A DNA stretch of 64,000 nt from Alcanivorax sp. S6407 (GCF_023016115.1 NZ_JALKBH010000004.1:561768-625767); one strand, 5' to 3'. Positions 34,556 to 42,703 are shown, numbered from the stretch's first letter. A program made the numbers and translations. Notes: generated by a model not told the origin, from the sequence alone.

Positions 34556-35224
34556 TTATTCCTCTTCCCTGTCGCTTTCGCCATCTGCCGTCAATTGCTC
34601 CCAGAGTTGGTGCCCCAGCGGGCTGAAGCGCACGGACTCCCGTTGTGGCTTGAGCTTGGGCCAGTGTTGCTGCAGCCGGCTCAACGACTTGCGGAAACCG
34701 CTGTCTCCTTCCAGCAGTTCATAGTCGGTGCGCTTGCTTTCCTCGAAACCGGTGGCCATCAGCCAACCCCGCTCGAACAGTCGATGCAGGTAAAAGCCGA
34801 TCATGTCGGTGCACTGGGTACCGGCGGCGCGGCCCACGTTGGAATGCCGGCAGACCACGTCGCCCCGGGAGAAACGCCCTCCGCTGTAGACCGTCAGCAT
34901 AGGAAAGGCACTGCCATCAGAGAGCGCAGCCAGAATTCGGGCTTCATCCGCAGATAACCCGGCCAGAATCTGGCGTACCAGCATGGTCTGGGCCTGGGCC
35001 TGACTCTGCTCCATGGACACTTCCAGCAGCTGGCCCAGGGTTTCCGGCGGACCCGCCAGTTCACCGGGGGTATCCAGGGCCTCAAGGCGATCCTTGAGAC
35101 TTTGCAATACATCGTGCTCGACCCGGTGAAGACGTTCATCAGCCCGTTGCACCGGGGGCAGTTGCAACAGCAGCTGCTGGAGTTTATTCCGCAAGCCAGC
35201 GGGGGAGAGGGTGGATTCCGACAC
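34556..35224 (-). CDS. Abi-alpha/DUF4393-like protein
   Basis: 222 residues; GTG start with AGGAAA 8 nt upstream. N-terminal helical half; LSADEARILAALSDGSAFPM near residue 98 and a winged-helix-like C-terminal half (FYLHRLFERGWLMATG, RFSPLGHQLWEQL) resemble the Abi-alpha (DUF4393) pattern. That name comes from a phage-resistance protein, but most genomic members are uncharacterised. It leads the operon with DUF445 and the small lipoprotein. Family assignment is by eye and moderate. Confidence 0.55.
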   Translation of the reverse strand: MSESTLSPAGLRNKLQQLLLQLPPVQRADERLHRVEHDVLQSLKDRLEALDTPGELAGPPETLGQLLEVSMEQSQAQAQTMLVRQILAGLSADEARILAALSDGSAFPMLTVYSGGRFSRGDVVCRHSNVGRAAGTQCTDMIGFYLHRLFERGWLMATGFEESKRTDYELLEGDSGFRKSLSRLQQHWPKLKPQRESVRFSPLGHQLWEQLTADGESDREEE

Positions 35225-35358
35225 GCATATTTCCTGTTGTTATTGTCTCGGGGCGTTGCTGCCCCCTTCATTATTATCGAGTGTGCGGGGTTTTCGCCAA
35301 TCTGCAAGTTACCGTGCGTATGCTTTGCGCAATCTCCCGGCGCGGAACAACCATTCCG

Positions 35359-37242
35359 CTAGGGACGCTCGCGCATGGCCAGCACCCGGTTACGCAGATC
35401 CTGTGCGTTCACCGCCTGCGGTGCTACCGCCCGCCCGACGGTCAGCTTCACCCGTGACCAAAAGCGCTTTGGCAAGCGAGTCAGGGCAGGGCCGCCCTTA
35501 TGGCTGAAGAAACTTCCCCACAATCCTGACAGAGCCATGGGAATCACTGGCACCGGGGTCTCGGCAATGATTTTCTCGATCCCGGCGCGAAATTCATCCA
35601 CTTCGCCATCCTGGGTCAGCTTGCCTTCCGGGAAGATACACACCACCTCTCCGGCTTCCAGTTCCTCGCGAATGCGCACAAACGCCTGTTCATAGATCTC
35701 CGGGTTGCGGGTTTTCGAATCAATGGGAATCGTTTTGCCGGTGCGGAAGATGTAGTTCAGCACCGGCATATCATAGATCGGCTTGAACATGACGAAGCGC
35801 ACCGGGCGGCGAATGGCCCCGCCCAGCAGCAAGGCATCCACATAGCTCACATGATTGCAGACCAGCACACAGGGCCCCATATCGGGGATGTTGTCCATGC
35901 CCTCATGCTTCACCCGATACATGGTGTGGGTGAGCATCCAGATTAGCAGTCGAATCAGGAATTCCGGCACTACGGTATAGATATAGGCTGCCACCACCAC
36001 ATTGGCGATGGCCAGGGCCAGGAAGAATTCCGGTACAGTCAGTTCCAGCATGCCGATAAACACGATACCCGCGGCAGCAGAGAGCACCATCAGCAGCGCA
36101 TTGAGAATATTGTTGGCGGCAATAATCCGGGCCAGATGATGGGGGTTGGAACGGTGCTGAATAAAGGCAAACAGGGGCACGATATAAAAGCCGCCAAACA
36201 CCCCAATACCGAGCAGATCCATAAGCACCCGATAGCCTGCCGGTTGCTGCAGAAAGCTGGCAATGCTCACCAGTTCGGCGCCGTGTTCCTGGCCGGCCAG
36301 GCCAGCATAGGAAAAGAACAGATCAATCCCGAACAGACTCAGACCAATGGAGCCCAGCGGCACCAGCCCCAACTCCACCTGTTTGCCAGAGAGCTTTTCA
36401 CACAGGAAAGAGCCCAGGCCGATGCCGATGGAGAAGGTGCCCAGCAACAAGGCGTACAAACCTTCCGTACCGAACAGGTAATCATCCACATAGACCTTCA
36501 ACTGGGTGGTATAGGCAGCGCCAAGGAACCAGAACCAGGAAATCCCCAGCACGCACATCCACACGGATTTCACTTCCCGGGCGTAACCGACGATATGCCA
36601 GGTTTCCCGGAACAGATTCCAGTTCAATCTCAGTCCACCGTCGGCGGCCGGTGCCGATGGAATGCCCCGTGCTGACAGATAACCCAATATAGCCAGACCA
36701 ACTACCGCGGTGGCGACAACGCCATCACCGACGCCATCCATTTTCAGCAGCACCCCGGAAATGGAACCCAACAGGATCGCCAGAAAGGTGCCCATCTCCA
36801 CCAGCGCATTACCGGAGACCAGCTCCCGGTCATCCAGATGCTGGGGGATGATGGAATACTTGATGGGCCCGAAGAAGGTGGACTGCAGCCCCATGCAGAA
36901 CAACACGCCCAGCAGGAAGTACACCGCATCAAAATAGAAACCCACCGCCGCGATGCCCATGATGCAGATCTCGGCAAACTTGATCTTGCGCACCAGAGAC
37001 GCCTTGTCGTACTTGTCCGCTACCTGCCCGGCCAGTGCCGAGAAAAGGAAGAAGGGCACAATGAACAGGGCCAGCGCCAGGTTGTTGAGGGTGTTTACGC
37101 TCAGGCTGCTGACGACACCCGAGGCAATCAGCAGAATCAGGGCCTGGCGGAAGACGTTGTCATTAAAAGCGCCAAGAAACTGGGTGAAAAAGAACGGCCC
37201 GAAACGACGTGAAGCCAGCAGTGAGAACAACCCTTTTTTCAT
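35359..37242 (-). CDS. MFS lysophospholipid transporter-acyltransferase fusion
   Basis: 627 residues in one frame. Residues 1-410 are a 12-helix MFS domain of LplT type (FFFTQFLGAFNDNVFRQALI, ALAGQVADKYDKASLVRKIK). Residues 425-627 are a PlsC-type acyltransferase with NHVSYVD (HX4D), FRTGKTIPID and FPEGKLTQDG. In E. coli LplT flips lysophospholipids inward for re-acylation by Aas; here transporter and acyltransferase are one chain but the Aas acyl-ACP synthetase domain is absent. Likely membrane lipid repair. Confidence 0.88.
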   Translation of the reverse strand: MKKGLFSLLASRRFGPFFFTQFLGAFNDNVFRQALILLIASGVVSSLSVNTLNNLALALFIVPFFLFSALAGQVADKYDKASLVRKIKFAEICIMGIAAVGFYFDAVYFLLGVLFCMGLQSTFFGPIKYSIIPQHLDDRELVSGNALVEMGTFLAILLGSISGVLLKMDGVGDGVVATAVVGLAILGYLSARGIPSAPAADGGLRLNWNLFRETWHIVGYAREVKSVWMCVLGISWFWFLGAAYTTQLKVYVDDYLFGTEGLYALLLGTFSIGIGLGSFLCEKLSGKQVELGLVPLGSIGLSLFGIDLFFSYAGLAGQEHGAELVSIASFLQQPAGYRVLMDLLGIGVFGGFYIVPLFAFIQHRSNPHHLARIIAANNILNALLMVLSAAAGIVFIGMLELTVPEFFLALAIANVVVAAYIYTVVPEFLIRLLIWMLTHTMYRVKHEGMDNIPDMGPCVLVCNHVSYVDALLLGGAIRRPVRFVMFKPIYDMPVLNYIFRTGKTIPIDSKTRNPEIYEQAFVRIREELEAGEVVCIFPEGKLTQDGEVDEFRAGIEKIIAETPVPVIPMALSGLWGSFFSHKGGPALTRLPKRFWSRVKLTVGRAVAPQAVNAQDLRNRVLAMRERP

Positions 37243-37275
37243 TTTCTCGCCTTTTGTGTTCGTCGAGGCCAGAGT

Positions 37276-37414
37276 AGCAAGCTACAAGCTACAAGCTACA
37301 ACGCGAACCACTTCCTTTGGTAACGGTAATGTTTGTCGCCGCGCAACAGGCAGCAGCGCGGAGTCCCGAGCGTTAATATTCAGCCCAACTGTCCTCGTGT
37401 TGCAGCTTGAAGCT
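37276..37414. repeat. heptad fold-back element (CAAGCTA type)
   Basis: Left arm CAAGCTA, CAAGCTA, CAAGCTA, CAACGCG (37279-37305); right arm GTGTTGCAGCTTGAAGCTGG (37398-37414). The core has CGCCGCGC and CAGCGCGG, a hairpin. The right end is 3 bp from the tetR stop and the left end 34 bp upstream of the MFS start. Confidence 0.8.
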
Positions 37415-37416
37415 GG

Positions 37417-38013
37417 TCACTTTCCCGCCCAGCTATTCAGATAATGCTGCAGCAACGATTCAATCATTGCCTGCTCATTCACATCCCCGGCCACCACCAG
37501 CTTGTCATCCGCCGCCAGTACCGCGATTCCGTGCACGCTACCCCACAGGGTTCTGGCTGCCAGATGGATCTGTTCCGGTGTCTGTTTGCCCGCCAGCTGC
37601 GCCATGGTGCTTTCCACCTGGGCAAACAGGGCAGCGGTTCTTTCCAGATACCAGGCCGGGACCGCTGCAGCATTCTGCATCTGGTGCATGAAGACCATCT
37701 TCCATAGCGGCGTCTGTTCCCGCGCCATGGCCACATACACCGCTGCCATATGCTGGAGCTGCTCTCGTGCCGAACGGTCCGCCGTATCCGTCATCGCTTC
37801 CAGCAGTTGCGACAGCGTATCGGCATTTGCCTGAAGAATCAGATCATCCAGATTGCTGAACACGTGGTAAAGCATACCTGCGGTATAACCAATACGGTCT
37901 GCTACCTTGCGTACGCTGAGCTTTTCCAGCCCGTTCTCGGAAACCAGATCCCGCACCGCCTGAATGGCCAGGCCCTGCAGTTCTTCCCGACTATGTTGAT
38001 TACGACGTGCCAC
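37417..38013 (-). CDS. TetR family regulator
   Basis: 198 residues; GTG start with AGGAATT upstream. The HTH lies at 25-48 (LSVRKVADRIGYTAGMLYHVF followed by FSNLDDLI). The ligand domain (residues 75-190) resembles the WHG type (AAVYVAMAREQTPLWKMVF; ARTLWGSVHGIAVL). It lies upstream of the MFS-acyltransferase gene in the same direction and may control it or itself; no operator was identified. Confidence 0.85.
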   Translation of the reverse strand: MARRNQHSREELQGLAIQAVRDLVSENGLEKLSVRKVADRIGYTAGMLYHVFSNLDDLILQANADTLSQLLEAMTDTADRSAREQLQHMAAVYVAMAREQTPLWKMVFMHQMQNAAAVPAWYLERTAALFAQVESTMAQLAGKQTPEQIHLAARTLWGSVHGIAVLAADDKLVVAGDVNEQAMIESLLQHYLNSWAGK

Positions 38014-38068
38014 AAGGAATTCCTGTTATCGATTATCCGGAGAAGCTTCGACGGTGGTGCGAGGGAAG

Positions 38069-38225
38069 CAGTTGAAAGTTCAAAGTTTAAAGTTCAAACG
38101 CGACAGGCGTGGAATCGAATTGGCAGACCCTGCCCGCGATTACCGTTAAGGGCGCGGGCACAGAGGTCCAAAACCCCATATACCCAGACCGCGCTTTTCA
38201 ACTTTAAACTTTGAACTTTCAACTG
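38069..38225. repeat. heptad fold-back element, AAAGTTC type, with conserved core hairpin
   Basis: The left arm has AAAGTT at 38075, 38082 and 38089. The right arm (about 38193-38225) is its reverse complement over some 30 bp with one short gap. The core CTGCCCGCG ... GGCGCGGGCA is a hairpin, followed by CAGAGGTCC. The same core and arm type recur at 46007-46161. It lies between tetR and the PspA-like gene. Confidence 0.9.
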
Positions 38226-38268
38226 CGTTTACCACGCCCCGAACGACGCTCCCACGAACTGGATATGC

Positions 38269-38973
38269 CTACGCTTTTGCTTCGCGCAACCCCGCCAGAA
38301 TCTCTTCTGCCCGGCGGGTCTGGCTATCGCCGATTCCGGCTTCTGCCATACGCTGATCCAGACTATCACCCCCGGATGCGCTCAGGTCGGCCCCCAGCTG
38401 GACTTCACTTTGCCACAACAGCCGGCATTCTTCCTGCCGTTGCTGAATCTGTTGCAGGGTCTGCTGACTGTCGCACAAACGCTGGGCCAGGCCGCGCTGT
38501 TCCTTGTTGCGCTGGCGGGATTCACCGAACAGGGCTTCCTGGGTCCGCGCCATGGACTGTTCCTGGCGCAGGGTCTTCAGTGTGTCTGCTGCCTGTTTGA
38601 TAAAACTCTGGAATTCGGTTTTCTGCTGTTCCAGAGCCACCCCCTGTTGGTCCAGTCGCTGCTGCTGTTGCTCCAGATCCGCCAGCCGTTTGCCGATATC
38701 CAGGGCCAGGTCGTCATTCTCTGCCGCAAGCGCCTGACGGGCTCCCTCTTCATAATGGCGTATCTGTCTGCCCAGCTCACCGGCACGGCGCTGATTCATT
38801 TGCTCTTCCGCCATCAACCTGGCCAACTGTCTGCGCGCATCACGCAGGGATTGCTCGGTCTCATACAGTTGCTGGTCCAGTAGCAGCATGTCATTGGCGT
38901 TGACGATCTGTTCCATGCTTACCCGGGCCTGCCCACGCATCAGGGTTTTCATTTTGGTCCATGCACTAGCCAT
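38269..38973 (-). CDS. PspA/IM30 family protein
   Basis: 234 residues from ATG 38973, with GGAGAG upstream. Almost entirely coiled coil (residues 20-205), opening ASAWTKMKTLMRGQARVSME. It has the PspA-like DMLLLDQQLYETEQSLRDAR and a long Q/E/R-rich stretch, with C-terminal helices SLDQRMAEAGIGDSQTRRAEEILAGL. PspA/Vipp1 proteins polymerise on stressed membranes. No pspF, pspB or pspC here, so it is a stand-alone paralog, perhaps with the YiaA-like gene upstream. Confidence 0.78.
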   Translation of the reverse strand: MASAWTKMKTLMRGQARVSMEQIVNANDMLLLDQQLYETEQSLRDARRQLARLMAEEQMNQRRAGELGRQIRHYEEGARQALAAENDDLALDIGKRLADLEQQQQRLDQQGVALEQQKTEFQSFIKQAADTLKTLRQEQSMARTQEALFGESRQRNKEQRGLAQRLCDSQQTLQQIQQRQEECRLLWQSEVQLGADLSASGGDSLDQRMAEAGIGDSQTRRAEEILAGLREAKA

Positions 38974-38990
38974 AATTCTCTCCATTTTAT

Positions 38991-39049
38991 AAACGTCTAA
39001 CGTCTGACCGCTCTTCTACGTCAGGCGTCAGGCATCCAGCGTCCGGCGT
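38991..39049. repeat. heptad fold-back element, ACGTC/GCGTCAG type
   Basis: Left arm AAACGTC, TAACGTC, TGACCGC; right arm ACGTCAG, GCGTCAG, GCATCCA, GCGTCCG, GCGTTTT. The arms are imperfect reverse complements with almost no core. In the sense of the YiaA-like gene it starts 1 nt after the stop codon; it ends 17 bp before the PspA-like start. Confidence 0.75.
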
Positions 39050-39050
39050 T

Positions 39051-39323
39051 TTAGTCCGTATATTCCTTCAACAACCGCTCGGTCTTGGCATCGCTGATAC
39101 GGTTGATCAGTCGCCGGGCCTCGTGGTCGTCACGCAGGGTCTTGGCCAGGGTGATGGTGGAACCGACCACAAACATGATGCCCATCACCAGGTAACCCTT
39201 GATCCACAAATCCGTGGGCAACCAGACGATGCCCAGCACCATCAGGCCCAGGCTGATGGCAAAGGCCGCTTTGACATAGAACAGCCAGCCGCTGGAATGA
39301 CGTTGGATCGCGCTCTCATCCAT
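39051..39323 (-). CDS. YiaA/YiaB family membrane protein
   Basis: 90 residues with two helices (about 13-32 and 40-58) in the YiaAB pattern: FYVKAAFAISLGLMVLGIVW, LPTDLWIKGYLVMGIMFVVG. Function unknown; relatives occur near stress genes. It precedes the PspA-like gene, separated only by a short heptad element, so the two may be co-transcribed. Paired inverted sites lie in its promoter. Confidence 0.8.
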   Translation of the reverse strand: MDESAIQRHSSGWLFYVKAAFAISLGLMVLGIVWLPTDLWIKGYLVMGIMFVVGSTITLAKTLRDDHEARRLINRISDAKTERLLKEYTD

Positions 39324-39344
39324 GGGTAACTCCCTTTTTTATTT

Positions 39345-39395
39345 AACAGTGTTTAATTAACTGGAATCAGTGGATCACAGAATCTAAACACTGTT
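39345..39395 (-). promoter_or_regulatory. paired inverted sites upstream of the YiaA-like gene
   Basis: AACAGTGTTTA (39345-39355) and TAAACACTGTT (39385-39395) are exact 11-bp inverted copies 29 bp apart, 22 bp upstream of the start. Each half is itself partly palindromic. This looks like two operators of one dimeric repressor or a loop-forming pair; the regulator is unknown. Confidence 0.6.
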
Positions 39396-39416
39396 CAATA
39401 AAGAGGATGTTACGGG

Positions 39417-40046
39417 CTATTTCGCAACCTGTTCAGGAGCCCCCGGACGGCGGCCGATGGGCCGGGCAGGGTTACCCGCCACGATAGTCCAGGGCGGCAC
39501 ATCCCTGGTGACCACAGCGCCCATGCCCACCACAGCGTGATCCCCGATGGTCACCCCATCGACGATGCCGGCGCGGGCGCCAATCCACACATCCCGGCCG
39601 ATATGGATCCCCCGGGAGGTGACGGGCTGCTCACGAACCGGCCGGTCTGCTGCCATGCCGTGATTGAAAGCGTACAACGTCGAGTAGGCAGCAATGCGGG
39701 TACCCTCTCCGATATGAATACCGGCGGCACCTCCATCCAGGCTCACATGGTGATTAATGCTGACACCCGGCCCCAGACTAACAGGGCCATGAATGACGCA
39801 ATCTGCAGCGATCTGGCAGCCAAAACCAACAATAATGTCGCGACCCGGTTCAGCCAGCAGCACTGCCTGGGGGGCCACAAAGCAGTCATCTGCAAAGTGT
39901 ACGGTCTCCAGCTGCATCAACCGCTGCTGGATCTCCGCCTGCCAGGGTTCTGCCCACGCGCGATGCTTCGGCTTCAGGTGGCCATACAGCCAGGGCATAT
40001 AAGCCAGGCGTTGTTTGTGCTGTTCGCGGTAATCGTCGTCGGTCAT
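39417..40046 (-). CDS. hexapeptide-repeat acetyltransferase (WbbJ/maltose acetyltransferase-like)
   Basis: 209 residues. A mainly helical N-terminal 55 residues is followed by left-handed beta-helix hexapeptides (VGFGCQIAADCVIHGPVSLG, IHIGEGTRIAAYSTLY, IHIGRDVWIGARAGIVDGVT, IGDHAVVGMGAVVTRDVPPW) and the typical end IVAGNPARPIGRRPG. The catalytic histidine is in AFNHGM. It acetylates a sugar or similar acceptor from acetyl-CoA. A heptad element ends 9 nt upstream of the start and no good ribosome site is visible. Confidence 0.85.
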   Translation of the reverse strand: MTDDDYREQHKQRLAYMPWLYGHLKPKHRAWAEPWQAEIQQRLMQLETVHFADDCFVAPQAVLLAEPGRDIIVGFGCQIAADCVIHGPVSLGPGVSINHHVSLDGGAAGIHIGEGTRIAAYSTLYAFNHGMAADRPVREQPVTSRGIHIGRDVWIGARAGIVDGVTIGDHAVVGMGAVVTRDVPPWTIVAGNPARPIGRRPGAPEQVAK

Positions 40047-40055
40047 AAATCAGGA

Positions 40056-40207
40056 GCAAGCTACAAGCTTCAAGCTGCAAGGCGCGGGAATGCTTATTGA
40101 GCCCTGAAAGGCTGTGCCCGCGCAACATTGATTCCATGAATCGCGGCGCACACCCAATCAGTTACAACCGACCTGATCCGCGTTGTAGCTTGTGGCTTGC
40201 AGCTTGC
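40056..40207. repeat. heptad fold-back element in a divergent promoter region
   Basis: Left arm CAAGCTA, CAAGCTT, CAAGCTG, CAAGGCG (40057-40084); right arm GTTGTAG, CTTGTGG, CTTGCAG, CTTGC (40182-40207). Core GCGCGGGAA ... TGCCCGCGC pairs as an inner hairpin. It lies between the divergent acetyltransferase and DUF4197 genes, so a terminator role alone does not explain it. Confidence 0.85.
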
Positions 40208-40276
40208 CCCTCAAAGAAGTGTTTAGCAGCCCCCTCGCTATGCAGTAGCATGAACATCCAAAACAAGGAGAACGCT

Positions 40277-41002
40277 GTGAAGAAACTTCTGCCGATTGTC
40301 CCTCTGTCACTGGGCCTTTTGCTTGCTGGCTGTCAGAACATGGAAGCCGTGATGCCCTGGGTGAGCATGGGTAACGACATGGCCAAGAGTGCTGGCTACA
40401 ACACCGATGAGAAGCTCGCTGCCGGGATCAAGGAAGCGCTGATCAAGGGCACTGATGCCGCTGCCGCCCAGCTCTCCCAGGAAGGGGCCATGAACCTGAA
40501 GTTGCCGGAAGCCGCGCAACCGGTTGCCAATACCCTGCGCCAGTTCGGCTTTGGCAGCTATGTGGACAAGGTGGAAACGGCCATGAACCGGGGCGCGGAG
40601 AAAGCCGTGGCTGCCGGGGCGCCCGTCTTCAAGAATGCCATCAATGCCATGAGTGTGGACGATGCCCTGGGCATCATTCAGGGTGGCGATACCGCGGCCA
40701 CCAGCTACTTCCGGGGCGAGACGGAAAGCAGCCTGCGTCAGCGCTTCCAGCCGATCGTTCAGGACAGCCTGAAGCAGACCGGTTTTTATGACCAGTATCA
40801 GACATTCCTTGCTGCGTACGATAAGTTACCACTCACTGACAAGCCCAACCTGAACCTGGAAAGCTACGTCATCGACAACAGCATGGATGAGCTTTACACC
40901 CGCATCGGCGAGCAGGAAACCCTGATCCGCAACAACCCCATGCAACAGGGCAGCGCCCTGATCGGTGCGGTATTCGGCTCAAGCACCCAGCCGGCGGAAT
41001 AA
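40277..41002 (+). CDS. DUF4197 family lipoprotein
   Basis: 241 residues; GTG start chosen because AAGGAG precedes it by 6 nt and a lipobox follows (MKKLLPIVPLSLGLLLAGC, cysteine 19). The body is the DUF4197 pattern: EALIKGTDAAAAQLSQEGAM, VANTLRQFGFGSYVDKVETA, MNRGAEKAVAAGAPVFKNAI, GDTAATSYFRGETE and the C-terminal YVIDNSMDELYTRIGEQE. Helical periplasmic lipoprotein of unknown function. Heptad elements sit on both sides. Confidence 0.85.
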   Translation: MKKLLPIVPLSLGLLLAGCQNMEAVMPWVSMGNDMAKSAGYNTDEKLAAGIKEALIKGTDAAAAQLSQEGAMNLKLPEAAQPVANTLRQFGFGSYVDKVETAMNRGAEKAVAAGAPVFKNAINAMSVDDALGIIQGGDTAATSYFRGETESSLRQRFQPIVQDSLKQTGFYDQYQTFLAAYDKLPLTDKPNLNLESYVIDNSMDELYTRIGEQETLIRNNPMQQGSALIGAVFGSSTQPAE

Positions 41003-41003
41003 G

Positions 41004-41138
41004 AAGCAAGCTACAACGCGGCAAGTATCGTCATGAATCAGGCCGCTTTGCCCGCGCACCCGGACGAGGTGCGCGGCGAGGTCATTTCCGAACACGATGA
41101 ACTTTCCCGTGTTGCAGCTTGAAGCTTGTAGCTTGCTC
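41004..41138. repeat. heptad fold-back element filling a convergent gap
   Basis: Left arm AGCAAGCTACAACGCGG begins 2 nt after the DUF4197 stop. The right arm GTTGCAG, CTTGAAG, CTTGTAG, CTTGC (41111-41136) ends 9 nt before the amidotransferase stop. Core TGCCCGCGCACCCGG with GGTGCGCGGCGAGGTCA is a hairpin like those at 38069 and 46007. Confidence 0.85.
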
Positions 41139-41144
41139 CTGCTC

Positions 41145-41876
41145 TCAAGCCACCTGCGGCAGGATCAAGCGCGCAAAACTCGCCAGGATACTGCTGGCAT
41201 CATCGCACTCGCATACATCCTGCAGGTAGGTATCCACCTGCTGTTGGGTAAGGCTGTCGCCGCTGAGTGCCTGAAGATAGGCACGCATCACGTCGGCACT
41301 GAATTCAGGGTGGAATTGCACCCCCCATACACAGTCACCATAGCGGAACGCCTGACAGGCATCGTGCACATTACTGGCCAGTACCGCGGCACCAGGAGGC
41401 GGAGTGAGCACTGACTGTTTATGCACCACTTGTGCCCACGGATGATTCTCCATGGCACTTAACAGGGCGTCCTGGTGTCCGGCCTGGGTCAGGCGCAATG
41501 CCACGGTTCCCACTTCAATTCCCATGGGGTTATCGGCCACTTCACCGCCCAGTGCCTCGGCCAGTAACTGGTGCCCAAAGCACAGTCCCAGCACCGGTAA
41601 TGAAGGCTGCTGGTGAATCGTGCGATAAAGCCACCGCATCACTACTGTCATCCAGCTGGCATGCTCTGTCACCATGGCATGGGAGCCGGTAATCACGACA
41701 CCTGCCAGTTCCGAGGGGTCCGGCATGGCATCCCCCTGCGGAGCATTGATCACCCAGATCGGAGCCGAGCCACCCAGGCCCCGTGAAATCCATTCTTCAA
41801 AATCGCCATAGTGATTGCTGATCTGCGGATAGGTGGATCCCGTCTTGATAATGGCGATGGGTTTGCTGTTATTCAT
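41145..41876 (-). CDS. class I glutamine amidotransferase-like protein
   Basis: 243 residues from ATG 41876 with AAGGG upstream. Nucleophile cysteine in VLGLCFGHQLLAEALGG and the histidine-glutamate pair in GVQFHPEFS are present. Stand-alone GATase1 proteins of this kind (GuaA-like without synthetase; YfeJ type) hydrolyse glutamine or gamma-glutamyl compounds. No acceptor enzyme is adjacent. Substrate unknown. Confidence 0.85.
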   Translation of the reverse strand: MNNSKPIAIIKTGSTYPQISNHYGDFEEWISRGLGGSAPIWVINAPQGDAMPDPSELAGVVITGSHAMVTEHASWMTVVMRWLYRTIHQQPSLPVLGLCFGHQLLAEALGGEVADNPMGIEVGTVALRLTQAGHQDALLSAMENHPWAQVVHKQSVLTPPPGAAVLASNVHDACQAFRYGDCVWGVQFHPEFSADVMRAYLQALSGDSLTQQQVDTYLQDVCECDDASSILASFARLILPQVA

Positions 41877-42019
41877 GTCTTTGCACCCTTTAGACATCCT
41901 GTCTATTCCTGCAACTCTCCTGAGAAAATACAGAGCAAGGGCTATACCAACTTTGGCCAATCCATGACCAATGGTTGTTAACAAGACGCTGGCGGTATGA
42001 TGAATCGACGTGGAGGAAT

Positions 42020-42150
42020 GAGTATTGAGTCCAAATCGAAGGGCATCATCTGATTCAAATCCAGTTACCCACGCCCTTACCGGGGGTCGCGAGCACGGCC
42101 TCTCTGGTGGCTCAGCTCCGCTCGCCTTCAAACGTTGAACTTTCAACTCA
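42020..42150. repeat. degenerate heptad fold-back element overlapping the end of tag
   Basis: Right arm GCCTTCAAACGTTGAACTTT then CAACTCAATGC (42124-42152); shorter left arm ATTGAGTCCAAATCGAAGGG (42024-42043). Core ACGCCCTTACCGGGGGTCGCG. In tag sense the arm reads GCATTGAGTTGAAAGTTC, so the TGA stop of tag and its last codons lie within the repeat. Confidence 0.6.
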
Positions 42151-42703
42151 ATGCTTTGTGCCTTGGGCAGCTGGTGAGGTGATCGTTGACCATGCCGGTG
42201 GCCTGCATGAAGGCGTAGACGATGGTGGGGCCAACGAACTTGAAGCCGCGTTTTTTCAACGCCTTGCTCATGGCCTCGGCCTGGGGAGTGGCGGCAGGCA
42301 CCTGTTTCATGCTGGAAAAGTGGTTGATCTGTGGCTTTCCATCCACGAAATTCCATAGATATTCGGCAAAACTGAGCCCTTCTTCCTGTAACTCAAGGTA
42401 GGCACGGGCATTGCCGATGGTGGCCCTTACCTTCAGGCGGTTACGGATAATGCCCGGATCCGCCAGTAATTCCGCCACCTTGGCCTCGTCGTAACGCGCA
42501 ATCGCTTGCGCATCAAAACCATCGAACACTTGCCGGTAACGATCACGCTTGCGCAGCACCGTGATCCAGCTCAGGCCGGCCTGGGCCCCTTCCAGATTCA
42601 GGCACTCGAACAGGGCCTGATCATCGTACTCCGGCACTCCCCATTCATGGTCGTGGTAGTGCTGATAGAGCGGATCGGTTCCACACCAGGGACAGCGTTC
42701 CAT
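42143..42703 (-). CDS. tag: DNA-3-methyladenine glycosylase I
   Basis: 186 residues from ATG 42703. The Tag fold is full length: zinc ligands in MERCPWCG and near the C-terminus (HLTSCPRH), WGVPEYDDQALFECLNLEGAQAGLSWITVL with the base-binding aromatic and glutamate, and VGPTIVYAFMQATGMVNDH. It removes 3-methyladenine from alkylated DNA. The final residues ALS and the stop codon lie within a heptad-repeat arm, so the C-terminus has probably been rewritten by the repeat. Confidence 0.94.
   Translation of the reverse strand: MERCPWCGTDPLYQHYHDHEWGVPEYDDQALFECLNLEGAQAGLSWITVLRKRDRYRQVFDGFDAQAIARYDEAKVAELLADPGIIRNRLKVRATIGNARAYLELQEEGLSFAEYLWNFVDGKPQINHFSSMKQVPAATPQAEAMSKALKKRGFKFVGPTIVYAFMQATGMVNDHLTSCPRHKALS

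Noticed and set aside
33317..34957. 546-codon open frame opposite DUF445
   Set aside because: Histidine/glutamine-rich shadow of the DUF445 and Abi-alpha-like genes; no start signal.
34556..35224. Phage-defence island at the Abi-alpha-like gene
   Set aside because: The gene sits in a tight operon with DUF445 and a lipoprotein, and no other defence gene is near; the name alone is not evidence.
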